Under the pieces are notes generated by a model. That model worked only from the letters and a program-made list of their open reading frames with translations. It ran no database searches and was not told the DNA's origin. A DNA stretch of 64,000 bases from NCBI RefSeq assembly GCF_000970685.1, contig NZ_LAJB01000003.1:496001-560000 (forward strand), written 5' to 3'. The position numbers were made by a program, and so were the translations under genes. Position 1 is the first letter of the stretch. Each line of letters starts with the position of its first letter. The stretch is from Domibacillus indicus. GTDB lineage: Bacteria; Bacillota; Bacilli; Bacillales; Domibacillaceae. This document shows, in pieces, positions 17,455 to 26,725 of the stretch.

Positions 17455-17565
17455 GGGGCGGTATTTTTTCATTTTAAGGCGGTTTTCCGGCTGCCAGGGG
17501 CGGTATTTTATTTTTCCGGCCCTAACGATCGAAATACCGCCCCAAATTTCATTTTTCCGCCCATA
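17455..17565. repeat. Hairpin repeat element B, downstream of NERD gene 2
   Basis: GGGGCGGTATTTT occurs at 17455 and again near 17498, with a related GGCGG between them. It returns inverted as AAATACCGCCCC (about 17532-17543) and CCGCCC (about 17556). The core CCGGCTGCC lies between. It closely resembles copies A and C and lies 40 bases past the NERD stop, in the same orientation as copy C on the other side of the gene. Confidence 0.88.
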
Positions 17566-17605
17566 ACCATCTAAATTTTATTGCATCTCGAAATTCAGCC
17601 CTGTC

Positions 17606-18535
17606 TTACTCCCATTTCCATTCTTTCGGCAGCTGATACACTCTTCCCCTGGCTTCTCCTTCTTTTTGGACTGCCCACTTTCCCAATAATTTTTTCACAA
17701 CGGATGCCGACTCGATTCCGGTAAATGCCCGTATTTGTTTATTTACTGCCGCAGTGCCAAATAGTCTGACGTATTCTTTTAAGGCTGGAATATGCGGAGC
17801 TTTTAGAGGAGCGCTGCAGCCGAGGCATATCCATCTTCGCTGCACCCGCTTGACCCGCCAGCACTGGCAGGCTTCGCATTGGATTCCGGTTTGAAGGTGC
17901 TCCGGCTGAACATGGAACTTTTTCATAATATCAGGATCATACGGGCGGTGGTGGTGCTGGAGTTTGCTGGCAAGCTGGTGGACTTCCTGGCTGGATAAAA
18001 GGATGGGTCTGTCCCGGTGGAATTCGTCTAGTTTAGCGGGGATTTCCTGTGCATACATGATGAGCGATGCATCAAGGGCATCTGGCGGAGTAATTTCTAT
18101 GCGCACGTTCGGATGGGTAAGAGCGACGGCGGCCATAACGGGGACCCGGTGGCCAAGCCAGGCTTCAAGGCCTTTTTTCTGGCGTATTACCTGGGTAATA
18201 GGGTCATCATACATCGTGCTGCCTCTTATAAGCTGTCTGGTAGAACGGTCAAATATGAGGCGGCCGCTGAAATGTTTCGCGTCAATAACAATAATCATCT
18301 GTCGAGTAATGACGACGGTGTCCATTTGAAAGTGGGTGTAGCCTGTGGAGTACGGGAGGCGTATGTCATGAAGAACCCTGACTGTGCCTTCTAGTTCAGA
18401 TAAGTAATACAACAGCTTTCTTTCTCCTTCAAAGCCAGCTTCACAGCGGGCAAGCTCTTCCTTTACTTCTTTTCTCGGTACAATGAGGCGCTTATCAAGT
18501 GCCGCCAGCTTTGCATGCAGGATGGATTTTTTCAT
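17606..18535 (-). CDS. NERD-domain protein with C-terminal zinc ribbon
   Basis: The start is the ATG at 18535 behind a GGGAG site. The 309-residue protein carries a NERD domain at about residues 35-150: GFEGERK, HDIRLP, THFQMDTVVI, IDAKHFSG. The Glu, Asp and Asp-x-Lys residues form the nuclease-like core. A four-cysteine zinc ribbon follows at about 220-240 (CEACQCWRV and WICLGC). The last 60 residues (SASVVKKLLGKW) look like a winged helix-turn-helix. It is thus a possible DNA-binding nuclease, but no activity is proven for this type. Direct copies of one repeat lie on both sides (17455, 18623), and a paralog lies at the left edge. Confidence 0.88.
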   Translation of the reverse strand: MKKSILHAKLAALDKRLIVPRKEVKEELARCEAGFEGERKLLYYLSELEGTVRVLHDIRLPYSTGYTHFQMDTVVITRQMIIVIDAKHFSGRLIFDRSTRQLIRGSTMYDDPITQVIRQKKGLEAWLGHRVPVMAAVALTHPNVRIEITPPDALDASLIMYAQEIPAKLDEFHRDRPILLSSQEVHQLASKLQHHHRPYDPDIMKKFHVQPEHLQTGIQCEACQCWRVKRVQRRWICLGCSAPLKAPHIPALKEYVRLFGTAAVNKQIRAFTGIESASVVKKLLGKWAVQKEGEARGRVYQLPKEWKWE

Positions 18536-18622
18536 TGGCTTCTCTCCCTTCCCTCCAAGCATACAAGGTTTTTTCTTAAAAATCCTCGCATTTACAATAA
18601 TTTTACAAAAAGCGGATCATCC

Positions 18623-18735
18623 GGGGCGGTATTTTTCATTTTGAGACGGTTTCTTCTGTTCTTCGGGCGGTATATCACTTTTCCGCCCCTGGCCGCTGTC
18701 ATACCGTCCCAAATCCGGATTTACCGCCCGGGACC
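18623..18735. repeat. Hairpin repeat element C, upstream of NERD gene 2
   Basis: GGGGCGGTATTTT starts at 18623, GGGCGGTAT follows near 18665, and inverted ATACCGTCCC (about 18700) and TACCGCCCG (about 18722) close the element. It has the same order and length as B but is more diverged in sequence. It lies between the NERD start and the gnd terminator. Confidence 0.82.
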
Positions 18736-18747
18736 GAGACAGCAAAA

Positions 18748-18777
18748 ATCCCGCCGAAGGAAAAGCCCCGGCGGGAT
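18748..18777 (-). terminator. gnd terminator
   Basis: ATCCCGCCG and CGGCGGGAT form a 9-bp stem with a 12-base loop, followed on the minus strand by TTTTTGCT. It begins 11 bases past the gnd stop. Confidence 0.9.
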
Positions 18778-18788
18778 CATAAAAAATC

Positions 18789-20204
18789 TTATTTCATCCA
18801 CTCAGTGTGGAATGTGCCTTCTTTGTCCACACGTTTGTACGTGTGGGCACCGAAGTAGTCACGCTGCGCCTGGATCAGGTTGGCAGGAAGTGTTTCGGTA
18901 CGGTAGCTGTCGTAGTAAGCGACGGCGCTTGCAAAGGATGGAACCGGGATGCCTGTTTCCACTGCAAGAGAAACCACTTTCCGAAGCGATGTCTGGTAAT
19001 TCTGTACGATGTCCTGGAAATATTCGTCCAGCAGCAGGTTTGGAAGCTCTGCATTGCGGTCGAACGCTTCTTTGATTTTCTGTAAGAACTGCGCACGGAT
19101 AATGCAGCCGCCGCGGAAAATCATCGCGATGTCGCCGTAGCGAAGGTTCCAGTCGTACTCTTCTGAAGCAGCTTTCATCTGCGCAAAGCCCTGTGCGTAT
19201 GAACAGATTTTGCTCATGTACAGCGCCTGGCGCACGGCTTCGATCAAGTCTTTCTTTTGATCGGCATCCACTTCTTTTGGTGAAGGGCCCGTAAGCTGCT
19301 TGCTTGCTGCTACACGCTCGTCTTTTAGCGCAGAGATAAAGCGCGCGAACACAGACTCAGTGATGATTGGAAGCGGAACGCCAAGGTCAAGCGCGTTCTG
19401 GCTCGTCCATTTGCCTGTTCCTTTCTGGCCGGCTGCATCAAGGATAACGTCCACAAGCGGCTTGCCTGTTTCGTCATCTTTTTTCGTGAAGATGTCCGCT
19501 GTAATTTCGATCAGGTAGCTGTCCAGCTCGCCCTTGTTCCACTCGGCAAATGTCTCAGCCAGTTCTTCTGTTGACAGGCCAACCACATGCTTCAGGATAA
19601 AGTATGCTTCTGAGATCAGCTGCATATCGCCGTATTCGATTCCGTTGTGCACCATTTTCACATAATGGCCGGCACCATCTGGACCAATGTACGTTGTACA
19701 TGCTTCGCCGTCTACTTTCGCTGCGATCGCTTCAAAGATCGGGCGCACAAGTTCAAATGCATCGCGCTGGCCGCCCGGCATAATCGAAGGTCCTTTTAAC
19801 GCTCCTTCTTCCCCGCCGGATACGCCTGTGCCGACAAAGTTGAAGCCAAGGCCGGCCAGTTCTTTATTGCGGCGTACAGTGTCCTCGAAGAACGTATTTC
19901 CGCCGTCAATGATAATATCCCCTTTATCCAGATGAGGCTTCAATGAATCAATCGTTGCATCGGTTGCGGCACCCGCTTTGACCATAAGCAAAATTTTGCG
20001 GGGCTTTTCAAGCGAGTCCACAAATTCTTCCACGCTGTAAGCGCCTTTGAAATTTTTCCCTTTTGCTTCTTCCTGTAAGAAAGCCGTTGTTTTGTCCGCT
20101 GAACGGTTGAATACCGCGACAGAGTATCCTCTGCTTTCAATGTTAAGCGCCAGGTTTTTGCCCATTACGGCTAACCCGATAACACCAATTTGCTGCTTTG
20201 TCAT
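18789..20204 (-). CDS. gnd: 6-phosphogluconate dehydrogenase, decarboxylating
   Basis: The 471-residue enzyme oxidises 6-phosphogluconate to ribulose 5-phosphate and CO2 in the pentose phosphate pathway. It shows [20 protein letters not shown] (NADP fold), [28 protein letters not shown] with the catalytic Lys just ahead (HYVKMVHNG), [11 protein letters not shown] and the C-terminal tail near HTEW. The ATG at 20204 is preferred because the upstream in-frame ATG overlaps the AAAGG site. It has its own terminator. Confidence 0.96.
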   Translation of the reverse strand: MTKQQIGVIGLAVMGKNLALNIESRGYSVAVFNRSADKTTAFLQEEAKGKNFKGAYSVEEFVDSLEKPRKILLMVKAGAATDATIDSLKPHLDKGDIIIDGGNTFFEDTVRRNKELAGLGFNFVGTGVSGGEEGALKGPSIMPGGQRDAFELVRPIFEAIAAKVDGEACTTYIGPDGAGHYVKMVHNGIEYGDMQLISEAYFILKHVVGLSTEELAETFAEWNKGELDSYLIEITADIFTKKDDETGKPLVDVILDAAGQKGTGKWTSQNALDLGVPLPIITESVFARFISALKDERVAASKQLTGPSPKEVDADQKKDLIEAVRQALYMSKICSYAQGFAQMKAASEEYDWNLRYGDIAMIFRGGCIIRAQFLQKIKEAFDRNAELPNLLLDEYFQDIVQNYQTSLRKVVSLAVETGIPVPSFASAVAYYDSYRTETLPANLIQAQRDYFGAHTYKRVDKEGTFHTEWMK

Positions 20205-20255
20205 AAACAATTCCATCCTTTCTTTTTTCCCCTTAATTATGCATTATAGCGAAAG

Positions 20256-21746
20256 TCATTTTGAATTTAAATACTGTTCTTTACTTTCAATCAATTTCTG
20301 CAGAACAGGACTCGGACTTCCGCCAAGCTCCTTCCAGCTTTTAGCCCGGTGGCGCAGGCTTTGCAGCACTTTTAAATCATCGCCTTCCCCTGTAAAGGTT
20401 CCATCCCAGTGAATTCGGTGCCAGACGTTTCCATTAGGGCGAATCCACTTTTCTCCGGTCGACTTAAGCGCCGCGCGAATATTTTGCGCTGCCTCCAGAT
20501 ATTTTTTCTCTCCGGTTTCCCTGTAAGCCGCTAACAAAAGGCTGGCTTCGCTAAGAGCCTGGTCAAGTGACGAAGAAAGCATGGCTTTTTTTTGCTGCGA
20601 TGAATAGTAGTCAGCCGGGTAATATCCTTTTTCCGCTGGAACGACATTGCCGATACTAATTAAGTTTAGCAGATAATCACTGTAGCTGGCTAAAACACCG
20701 CTTAGCTCCGGCGCGCTTAATTCTTCTCCAATTTGATGGAGATACCGGGCGATGCGTTCATTGTCCCGCATATCAACATATGGAGCCGTTATGCCATACT
20801 TGCTCTTTAAGGCCGTGCTCGTCACCTCTGTTTTCCAAACGACGTCATTTCGCGACTGGCGGTACGTCCATAAATTGGCGGCTGACTGTACAGTCAGGTT
20901 GTAAAAATAACGGTCTTTATTTTTTATAAACCGGCTGATCGCTTCTGATTCAATCATAGTGGAAAGCTCATAGCCATAGCTATTTTGTGCCACCGGTTCA
21001 ACTCCAGCAAGCTTTTTAAGCGGGCCATCGACTGTAAACCAGTTATTTACCTCTGCTTCCTGTTCCTGCTGAAAGGTAATCCACTCATTTAAATGATCTG
21101 TATCATCAAAAAGCGGTTTTTCCGCTGCCAGAAACCATTGCTCCGCTCTTTGCCCCCGGCCGGCTGCAAGCTCCAGCGAAAGGCTATTTTTTGAAAGTTC
21201 AGCTCTATTCGTTTCAGCAATCAGCTCCTGCAATGCACTGATTCTTCCCCTGCCGTATAGTTCAGTCAGCGTTTTCGACACAAAGGTGTGGCTCAGCACA
21301 ATTTCGTTTACAAATTGATGGTTTTGAGTGAAGCGCAGCAGCCCGACAGGCGGTTTTGTTGTGTCGGCTCCCGGCTCACGCTCAGGAATATTTTTTGTCC
21401 AATCAACCAGATAATAATCATCGGCTTCTGGAATAGAAAGAGTTCCTTTTACTTTTCCATTTCCATCAAGCCGAAGCATAACAAATTCGTCCCCGTTGTT
21501 CAGTTCACGAACCGTAATGGTGACATCTGCCGCGCCCGCATCAAGCTTGTAAACCGTGTCTTTGTACAGTGAAGCAATTCCTTCGGGGTGCAGTTCTTTT
21601 TCCAGCCGAAGCTCTTCTGCCTCTAAGCGAAGCGTCCTGCTGCCAACCGGGATATTGACTTTGTCTTTCTCTGGTTCCGCTCCTTCACTGGCTGCACAGC
21701 CTGCTGTTATAATCACCGAGAGAAGAAGAAAAAGAACTTTTTTCAC
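20256..21746 (-). CDS. Predicted lipoprotein with possible glucuronyl C5-epimerase-like C-terminal domain
   Basis: The 496-residue protein has a lipoprotein signal with lipobox TAGC near residue 17. The next 100 residues are beta-rich. The C-terminal half is helical with repeated YxxA and LxxxxETGEKKYLEAA segments, like the alpha/alpha toroids of D-glucuronyl C5-epimerases and glycoside-processing enzymes. I cannot name the function. It overlaps the flippase gene by ATGA, so the two products probably act together outside the membrane on an exported glycan or lipid-linked substrate. Confidence 0.6.
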   Translation of the reverse strand: MKKVLFLLLSVIITAGCAASEGAEPEKDKVNIPVGSRTLRLEAEELRLEKELHPEGIASLYKDTVYKLDAGAADVTITVRELNNGDEFVMLRLDGNGKVKGTLSIPEADDYYLVDWTKNIPEREPGADTTKPPVGLLRFTQNHQFVNEIVLSHTFVSKTLTELYGRGRISALQELIAETNRAELSKNSLSLELAAGRGQRAEQWFLAAEKPLFDDTDHLNEWITFQQEQEAEVNNWFTVDGPLKKLAGVEPVAQNSYGYELSTMIESEAISRFIKNKDRYFYNLTVQSAANLWTYRQSRNDVVWKTEVTSTALKSKYGITAPYVDMRDNERIARYLHQIGEELSAPELSGVLASYSDYLLNLISIGNVVPAEKGYYPADYYSSQQKKAMLSSSLDQALSEASLLLAAYRETGEKKYLEAAQNIRAALKSTGEKWIRPNGNVWHRIHWDGTFTGEGDDLKVLQSLRHRAKSWKELGGSPSPVLQKLIESKEQYLNSK

Positions 21747-23263
21747 GACAGAGCCCCTTTGTTGCGTTTTAGCAGGCTAAGCAGTGTGCGGAAGCCTTCT
21801 TTGTAAAAAAGAAACAAACCGAGCACATACAAAATAACACCTGCCGGGACAAGAATCGCCAGCTGCCAGAGTGAGTACAGCTCCTCTATAAATGGGCGCA
21901 TAAAATAAAGCGGCACTGACATAAAAGCGGTCACTACTGCGGTCCGGAGAATAAGTCCAATCAGCCGGGCCGGCTCTGATTTGTCAAAGTCTTTGTAAAC
22001 AAAAATCGTGCAGGTTGTTAAATAATAAAGAGACACAATGGAGGTTGTCAGCGCAAGGCCCGGATATCCCAGCGGCCCAATGAACAGCCAGTTTAACAGG
22101 GCGTTTAGTGCAATCGTGACCACACTGATCCGGAAAACGGTTTTTGTTTTCCCCTGTGCGTACAGCGCTTTGGCAACAATATACTGCATGCCCTGTGTAA
22201 CAATAGTCGGCAAATAATAGACGAGCGCTACATACGTATTATGTGTATCTTCTGCGGTAAACTTCCCCCGCTCAAAAATAAATGACAGTGCTTCTTCACC
22301 GACTACCCACAGCCCTGCCGCAATCGGTGCCAGTGTCAGGAGCGAAATCTGCATGCCGCTGAAAAACGTATTTTGAAAACGGCGCCTGTCATTAATTTGC
22401 TCCGCCAGCAGAGTGAAAATGATAACGGCAATCGTTGTGGCATAAATCGTGTGCGGAATGGATGAAAGCAGCTGCGCATTGTTTAAGTAGGTGACAGGCC
22501 CTTCCTCTCCAAGTCCGGAAGCAAAGCGCTTGTTAACGAATACATTGATCTGCCCAACAACCGAACTCAGAATAGCCGGGGCCAGCAGAACGAGAAAGGA
22601 ATGCTGAAATTCTTTATCACCCGAGAGAACCGGCTTCCATCGGTAATCGGTTTTAAACAAGTAATAGAACTGCACAAAAATACCGGCAATTGTCCCCGCA
22701 ATGAATCCGTAAGCAAGACTCGCAATTCCCCACTGCTCCGCAAAAAGCAGTGCAAAGGACACGCCAAAAACTGTTTGCAGCAGTTTGGCAACCTGCGACG
22801 GGACAAAAATACGCCGGCCCTGCAAATAGGAATCTAAAATACTCGTTAACGCAATAAATGACATAAATACAAAGAAAAACTGCGTAACGGAAATAGCCGT
22901 TTCAGCTGTTGCCTCCTTCATATCTCCATAAATGAGAGGCACAAACCATGGCGCAAAAAAGCAGCCTAAAAACGAAACCAATATAAATAGAAGAAACGTG
23001 ATATTCATAATTGCACTTGCTGTCCGGTCGGTACGCTCGGGATTGTTTTGCCTGTTTTTTACGTAAAGCGGTAAAAAAACATTATTAAAGCCGCCAGCGA
23101 TCATGGCAATGACGAGAGTAATAAACGAAAAAGCGAGCAGGTAGCCGTCCGTTTGATGGCTGACGCCAAACTTGTAGGCCAGAATACTTTCCCGGACAAA
23201 GCCGGACAACTTTACGATAAGCGCAAAAAGGGCAAGCCAAAGCGCCGTTTTTTTCAAAGACAT
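21743..23263 (-). CDS. MurJ/MviN-family lipid-linked oligosaccharide flippase
   Basis: The 506-residue protein has 13-14 predicted membrane segments. The N-terminal RESILAYKFGVSHQTDGY, then NVFLPLY and the central LLFAEQWGIASLAYGF and RGKFTAEDTHNTYVAL, are typical of MviN/MurJ proteins (MOP superfamily). It flips undecaprenyl-linked precursors. Because its operon partner is an unusual lipoprotein and no mur genes are near, it may serve a polysaccharide rather than lipid II. Housekeeping MurJ could be elsewhere in the genome. Confidence 0.82.
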   Translation of the reverse strand: MSLKKTALWLALFALIVKLSGFVRESILAYKFGVSHQTDGYLLAFSFITLVIAMIAGGFNNVFLPLYVKNRQNNPERTDRTASAIMNITFLLFILVSFLGCFFAPWFVPLIYGDMKEATAETAISVTQFFFVFMSFIALTSILDSYLQGRRIFVPSQVAKLLQTVFGVSFALLFAEQWGIASLAYGFIAGTIAGIFVQFYYLFKTDYRWKPVLSGDKEFQHSFLVLLAPAILSSVVGQINVFVNKRFASGLGEEGPVTYLNNAQLLSSIPHTIYATTIAVIIFTLLAEQINDRRRFQNTFFSGMQISLLTLAPIAAGLWVVGEEALSFIFERGKFTAEDTHNTYVALVYYLPTIVTQGMQYIVAKALYAQGKTKTVFRISVVTIALNALLNWLFIGPLGYPGLALTTSIVSLYYLTTCTIFVYKDFDKSEPARLIGLILRTAVVTAFMSVPLYFMRPFIEELYSLWQLAILVPAGVILYVLGLFLFYKEGFRTLLSLLKRNKGALS

Positions 23264-23449
23264 AATTGTCGTACACCCCAGTTTTCTTTTAATTCCCCTA
23301 TTTATTTTACCTTATTTGTCTGCTTCTTGCGAGAATCCATCAAAAACCCTGTAAGATAAGCTGACAAAAGCACACATTTCTTTTTTCTTCTGTTCTATAG
23401 TAAAGATACATTAAAAATACATCTTCTATTATGAAAGGGGATTTTTTAA

Positions 23450-23572
23450 ATGAACATTTTATCTTTCTTGTATGGAGTCTTAGCCAATGGCGATGCAGAT
23501 AAACAATTCTCTCATAACCTAACCGATTCGTTCACGGGAATTGAATCATACTGGGTGCCTTCTTCTAAATAA
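23450..23572 (+). CDS. Small ORF, 40 codons, unknown
   Basis: An ATG at 23450, preceded by AAAGGGG with nine bases spacing, opens a 40-residue peptide beginning MNILSFLYGVLANGD and ending YWVPSSK. A perfect hairpin with a T-run (23589-23610) follows 16 bases after the stop. The ribosome binding site, the isolated position and the terminator suggest a real small gene. The N-terminal 13 residues are hydrophobic. Trp near the C-terminus recalls ComX-type peptides, but no comQ-like gene is near, so no function is claimed. Confidence 0.5.
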   Translation: MNILSFLYGVLANGDADKQFSHNLTDSFTGIESYWVPSSK

Positions 23573-23588
23573 CAATGGTCATGAAAAA

Positions 23589-23610
23589 ACCCGCTCTGGC
23601 CAGAGCGGGT
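23589..23610. terminator. Bidirectional terminator between the small ORF and the glucosaminidase gene
   Basis: ACCCGCTCTGG pairs perfectly with CCAGAGCGGGT, with A-rich sequence on the left and T-rich on the right. It serves the plus-strand small ORF and the minus-strand gene ending at 23622. Confidence 0.9.
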
Positions 23611-23621
23611 TTTTTCTTTTA

Positions 23622-25607
23622 TTAAGGCAGCGTTAGTATATTTACATAGTTGCTGTGAATATAGCCTTCTTTTGTAGACAGGTTGTCTGAAAGAACTTTA
23701 TGCCATGTGCCCTGCTGAGAAATGGTCACAGGCATTCTGTTTAAGCTGTAGGTGAACTGAATAGCAGCTGTGCTGCTTGCTGCGCTTCTTACATTTAAGT
23801 CCGGCGCATTTGTAAAGCCAATAGAATATTTCTTATAATCTTTTCCGCCAAGCGCCTTGTCAATACGGTACATATGGCCGGCTACTTTGGCTCCCCAGTT
23901 TGGATCTGACGCATATTTAACATTTAATCCGTTTGCTTTTGTACCCGGTGCCGCTCCATATGCGCGCCATGTGTTTGGCATTAAGTAGCCGCCGCGCCAG
24001 TCCTTTGTTCCATTTAAGTAATCATTGGCTAAATGGTAGACGCCTTCTTCTACTGTTTTAAAGGAAGTTCCGGACGACGGTGAACTGTCGTAGACGGCAA
24101 TGCCAAATAAGTTGTTATTAGTAAGTGCATGATTGCTGATGCCGTAGTCACTTTCATGAATAGCCATTGCTAATATAAGCAGTGCATTAACACGAGTCTC
24201 TGCTTCTACTTTTTTCAAAGTCGCGCCAAGGCCAATCAGCTTGCTTTTCTTTGTGATATCTTTGTATTTTGCCAGACCGAGAGACTCTCTTTCTGCCAAT
24301 GTATCAATAATAAACTTGTCCAGCTCAGCTGCCGTATAGGAGGTCGCTGCACGTGCGGATAAGTACTGGAAGTATTGATAAGCCCGCCCGGCAAGAGTAC
24401 CTTCTTCATTATAAAAAGCGAAGCCGTCCCAGCTGTAGTATTTCGTCCCGGCTTTCATAAATGATGGAGCTTTCCCAAGCGTATAAGAAGCATATTTATC
24501 AGTTTCTACCTGGTAGATGCTGTGAACAAGCTCTCCACCGCTGTTTTGGTAATAGCCGCGGCCTTTCGCTCCTTCAAACGGTACCATCAGGGCATCCGAC
24601 GGCTTCATATAATAGGTTTCGCCGCCCAGGTAAACCTGTACGTATTGATCCGTTGAAGTAACATATTTTACTTCCGCTGTGGTATACGCAAACGTGGCTG
24701 CTGTCATAGAGTTGCCGGTTACATAGGTTTTATTATTCTTCAATTCGGGATCTGTATACAAATTAACCGTTCCGCCTGAACCGGTAAGCGGTCTTGTGAA
24801 CACGACGCCGCTATTGTCTTTCATTTTAATAATCCGGCCGTTATGAAGCAGCAGCTCTGCTCCGCTGTTTGCCATAGCGTTTTTGGCCTGTTCATATGTT
24901 TCATAAGAAAACCATGCTGTTGTTATTTTTCCAGAAGCATCAATATTCGCTGTCTGGTATGGACGAAGCGGCGGCTCGATTTCTTCCGGAACCACTCCGT
25001 TTGCAACGAGCAGGCGGTAAACAAAGGCCGCTGCCTGGTCGCGTCTTGCGGTCGCAAACGGCTCAAATGTATCACTTGAAGTGCCTTTAATAATATTTAA
25101 GCTGACGCTTTTGCCAATTGCTGTTTTGTAGCTGCTGCTTAACGTTGAGATATCTGTAAAAGAAGGATCTGTGTAAGCCGCATCAATTTTCAGATAGGTA
25201 ATCGCATTGCTGATCATCATCGCCATATCCTTGCGGGTAATCGTTTCTTTCGGCATAAATCTTCCATCCGACGTCCCATTCACAATTTTCGCTGCGGCTG
25301 CTGCTTGAATATATGGCGCGAGCGACGTTTTTTCAGATGTGGCGTCACTAAAAACAGCCGGACCTTCCGGAAGATTCAGAGCACGCGCTAAAAAGGTAGC
25401 AAACTCTTCACGGGTAACATTTCTTGAAGGGCCATAAATACCATTCCCGTATCCCCCCATAATGCCTGCATTGATAATCGCCCTAATCTCTTTTTCTAAC
25501 GTGATGCCCGTGACATCGTCTTTTATTTCTTCTGCCTTTCCGTTTAAAGGCTGAAAAAGTGGGAATAGTAAAAGAAATGCCATCATAATTGAAACTGCTT
25601 TTTTCAT
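23622..25607 (-). CDS. SLH-anchored N-acetylglucosaminidase (autolysin)
   Basis: The protein has 661 residues. It has a signal peptide (1-26), three SLH repeats (about 35-210, with the TRxxxA signature as NVTREEFATFLARAL and TITRKDMAMMIS), and a 200-residue region with weak repeats. A glucosaminidase domain follows (about 440-590), with ALLILAMAIHESDYG holding the likely catalytic Glu and NNNLFGI. An SH3b domain lies at the end (LNVRSAASSTAAIQF). The SLH part should bind secondary wall polymer and hold the enzyme at the surface, where it cuts glycan strands. It is the first of four SLH proteins in a row. Confidence 0.9.
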   Translation of the reverse strand: MKKAVSIMMAFLLLFPLFQPLNGKAEEIKDDVTGITLEKEIRAIINAGIMGGYGNGIYGPSRNVTREEFATFLARALNLPEGPAVFSDATSEKTSLAPYIQAAAAAKIVNGTSDGRFMPKETITRKDMAMMISNAITYLKIDAAYTDPSFTDISTLSSSYKTAIGKSVSLNIIKGTSSDTFEPFATARRDQAAAFVYRLLVANGVVPEEIEPPLRPYQTANIDASGKITTAWFSYETYEQAKNAMANSGAELLLHNGRIIKMKDNSGVVFTRPLTGSGGTVNLYTDPELKNNKTYVTGNSMTAATFAYTTAEVKYVTSTDQYVQVYLGGETYYMKPSDALMVPFEGAKGRGYYQNSGGELVHSIYQVETDKYASYTLGKAPSFMKAGTKYYSWDGFAFYNEEGTLAGRAYQYFQYLSARAATSYTAAELDKFIIDTLAERESLGLAKYKDITKKSKLIGLGATLKKVEAETRVNALLILAMAIHESDYGISNHALTNNNLFGIAVYDSSPSSGTSFKTVEEGVYHLANDYLNGTKDWRGGYLMPNTWRAYGAAPGTKANGLNVKYASDPNWGAKVAGHMYRIDKALGGKDYKKYSIGFTNAPDLNVRSAASSTAAIQFTYSLNRMPVTISQQGTWHKVLSDNLSTKEGYIHSNYVNILTLP

Positions 25608-25672
25608 CTAAGACTAAACTCCTTTCGATTCTGGTGGCATAATACACACTCATTTTCCATTATATCGTAAAA

Positions 25673-25705
25673 AAGAGCCCCGGAAGTGGGAATTCCGAGA
25701 CTCTT
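25673..25705 (-). terminator. Terminator of the NlpC/P60 gene
   Basis: AAGAGCCCCGGAA and TTCCGAGACTCTT pair over 13 positions (with wobble pairs) and are followed on the minus strand by a T-rich run. It begins 13 bases past the stop. Confidence 0.85.
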
Positions 25706-25717
25706 GTAACTTTTTTC

Positions 25718-26725
25718 TTATTTTGCCGCATTATAGATGGCAACGGCGAACGCTTCACGCGTAGCATCTTTCGTTCCGTTGTATCTCGTGCCGGCATAAT
25801 AGCCTGTACGGTCTGATGAGGCAATGGCGATAATGCCGTCATATGCCCAGTGTGTTGAACGGATATCTGTATATTTTACAGAAGCGGCTGCTGATTGAGT
25901 TGGCGCAAGGTTAAACGCCCGCTTAATAATGCTGGCCATTTCGTCACGCGTCATATAAGCGCCTGCTTTAAATGTTCCGTCAGAAAAGCCGTTAATGATG
26001 CCGGCTTCTTTCATTGCTGCGATATCTTCTGCAAACTGGTAGGATGCTCCTACATCGCGGAAATGCGAGATTTGATTTGGCGTGATGCCAAGAACCCGGT
26101 TAATAATTGCCGCTGCCTGTCCGCGTGTTACATTTGCGTCAGGGCGGAATTGAAGATTATCAAAACCAGCAATAACCTCTTTTTCTGTTAATGACTTAAT
26201 TGCCGCGTATGAAACATCAGATTTCGCTACATCGACAAACCAATCCTGGTCTGTGATCACGCGTTTTGCACCCGCGTATTTAGGACCCCAGTATGAGTTA
26301 TTCATTGATACAAGGGCGATACCGCTGCTTGAAGTTGCATTTAATACCATGTTTCCGCCTGCATATACACCGACATGCGAGATGCCTTTTTTATAGGTAT
26401 TTGCATAGAAAATCAGGTCCCCTGGCTGAAGATCACTTTTCGATACTGCTTTGCCGACATTATATTGCTGCTCGGCTGTGCGCGGCAGTGAAATACCTGC
26501 TGCATGTTTAAAAATATATTGTGTAAATCCTGAACAATCGAACCCTCTAGGCGTTGTTCCACCAAAGACATAAGGAACTCCCATAAACTTTTTGCCATAT
26601 GCCGTAACAACTTCGCCAACCGTTGTCGATGCTGCTTCTGTTTTATTGGAAACAAGCGGTGATAGTGTTACAAGCATAAGAGTCGCAATCAGTGCTGCGA
26701 CGATTTTCTTACAGCTTTTCAACAT
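25718..26725 (-). CDS. NlpC/P60 cell-wall peptidase with C-terminal SLH domains
   Basis: AGGAGG lies three bases before the ATG at 26725 and six before the next codon, TTG (26722), so either may be the start. About 335 residues are encoded. After a signal peptide comes an NlpC/P60 domain (about 40-155) with the catalytic Cys in RGFDCSGF, the His in KGISHVGVYAGG, and VPYVFGG. Three SLH repeats follow (about 165-335). It probably hydrolyses the D-Glu-diaminopimelate bond of peptidoglycan stem peptides at the surface. Confidence 0.9.
   Translation of the reverse strand: MLKSCKKIVAALIATLMLVTLSPLVSNKTEAASTTVGEVVTAYGKKFMGVPYVFGGTTPRGFDCSGFTQYIFKHAAGISLPRTAEQQYNVGKAVSKSDLQPGDLIFYANTYKKGISHVGVYAGGNMVLNATSSSGIALVSMNNSYWGPKYAGAKRVITDQDWFVDVAKSDVSYAAIKSLTEKEVIAGFDNLQFRPDANVTRGQAAAIINRVLGITPNQISHFRDVGASYQFAEDIAAMKEAGIINGFSDGTFKAGAYMTRDEMASIIKRAFNLAPTQSAAASVKYTDIRSTHWAYDGIIAIASSDRTGYYAGTRYNGTKDATREAFAVAIYNAAK

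Larger units (their letters stand above)
17317..17605. other. Intergenic region between NERD gene 2 and dctQ
   Basis: This stretch holds the dctQ leader with a cre site (17334-17347), an AT-rich region that must contain the promoter (TATAAA near 17355-17365, no convincing -35 box) and repeat B (17455-17565). No gene is seen. Confidence 0.65.
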
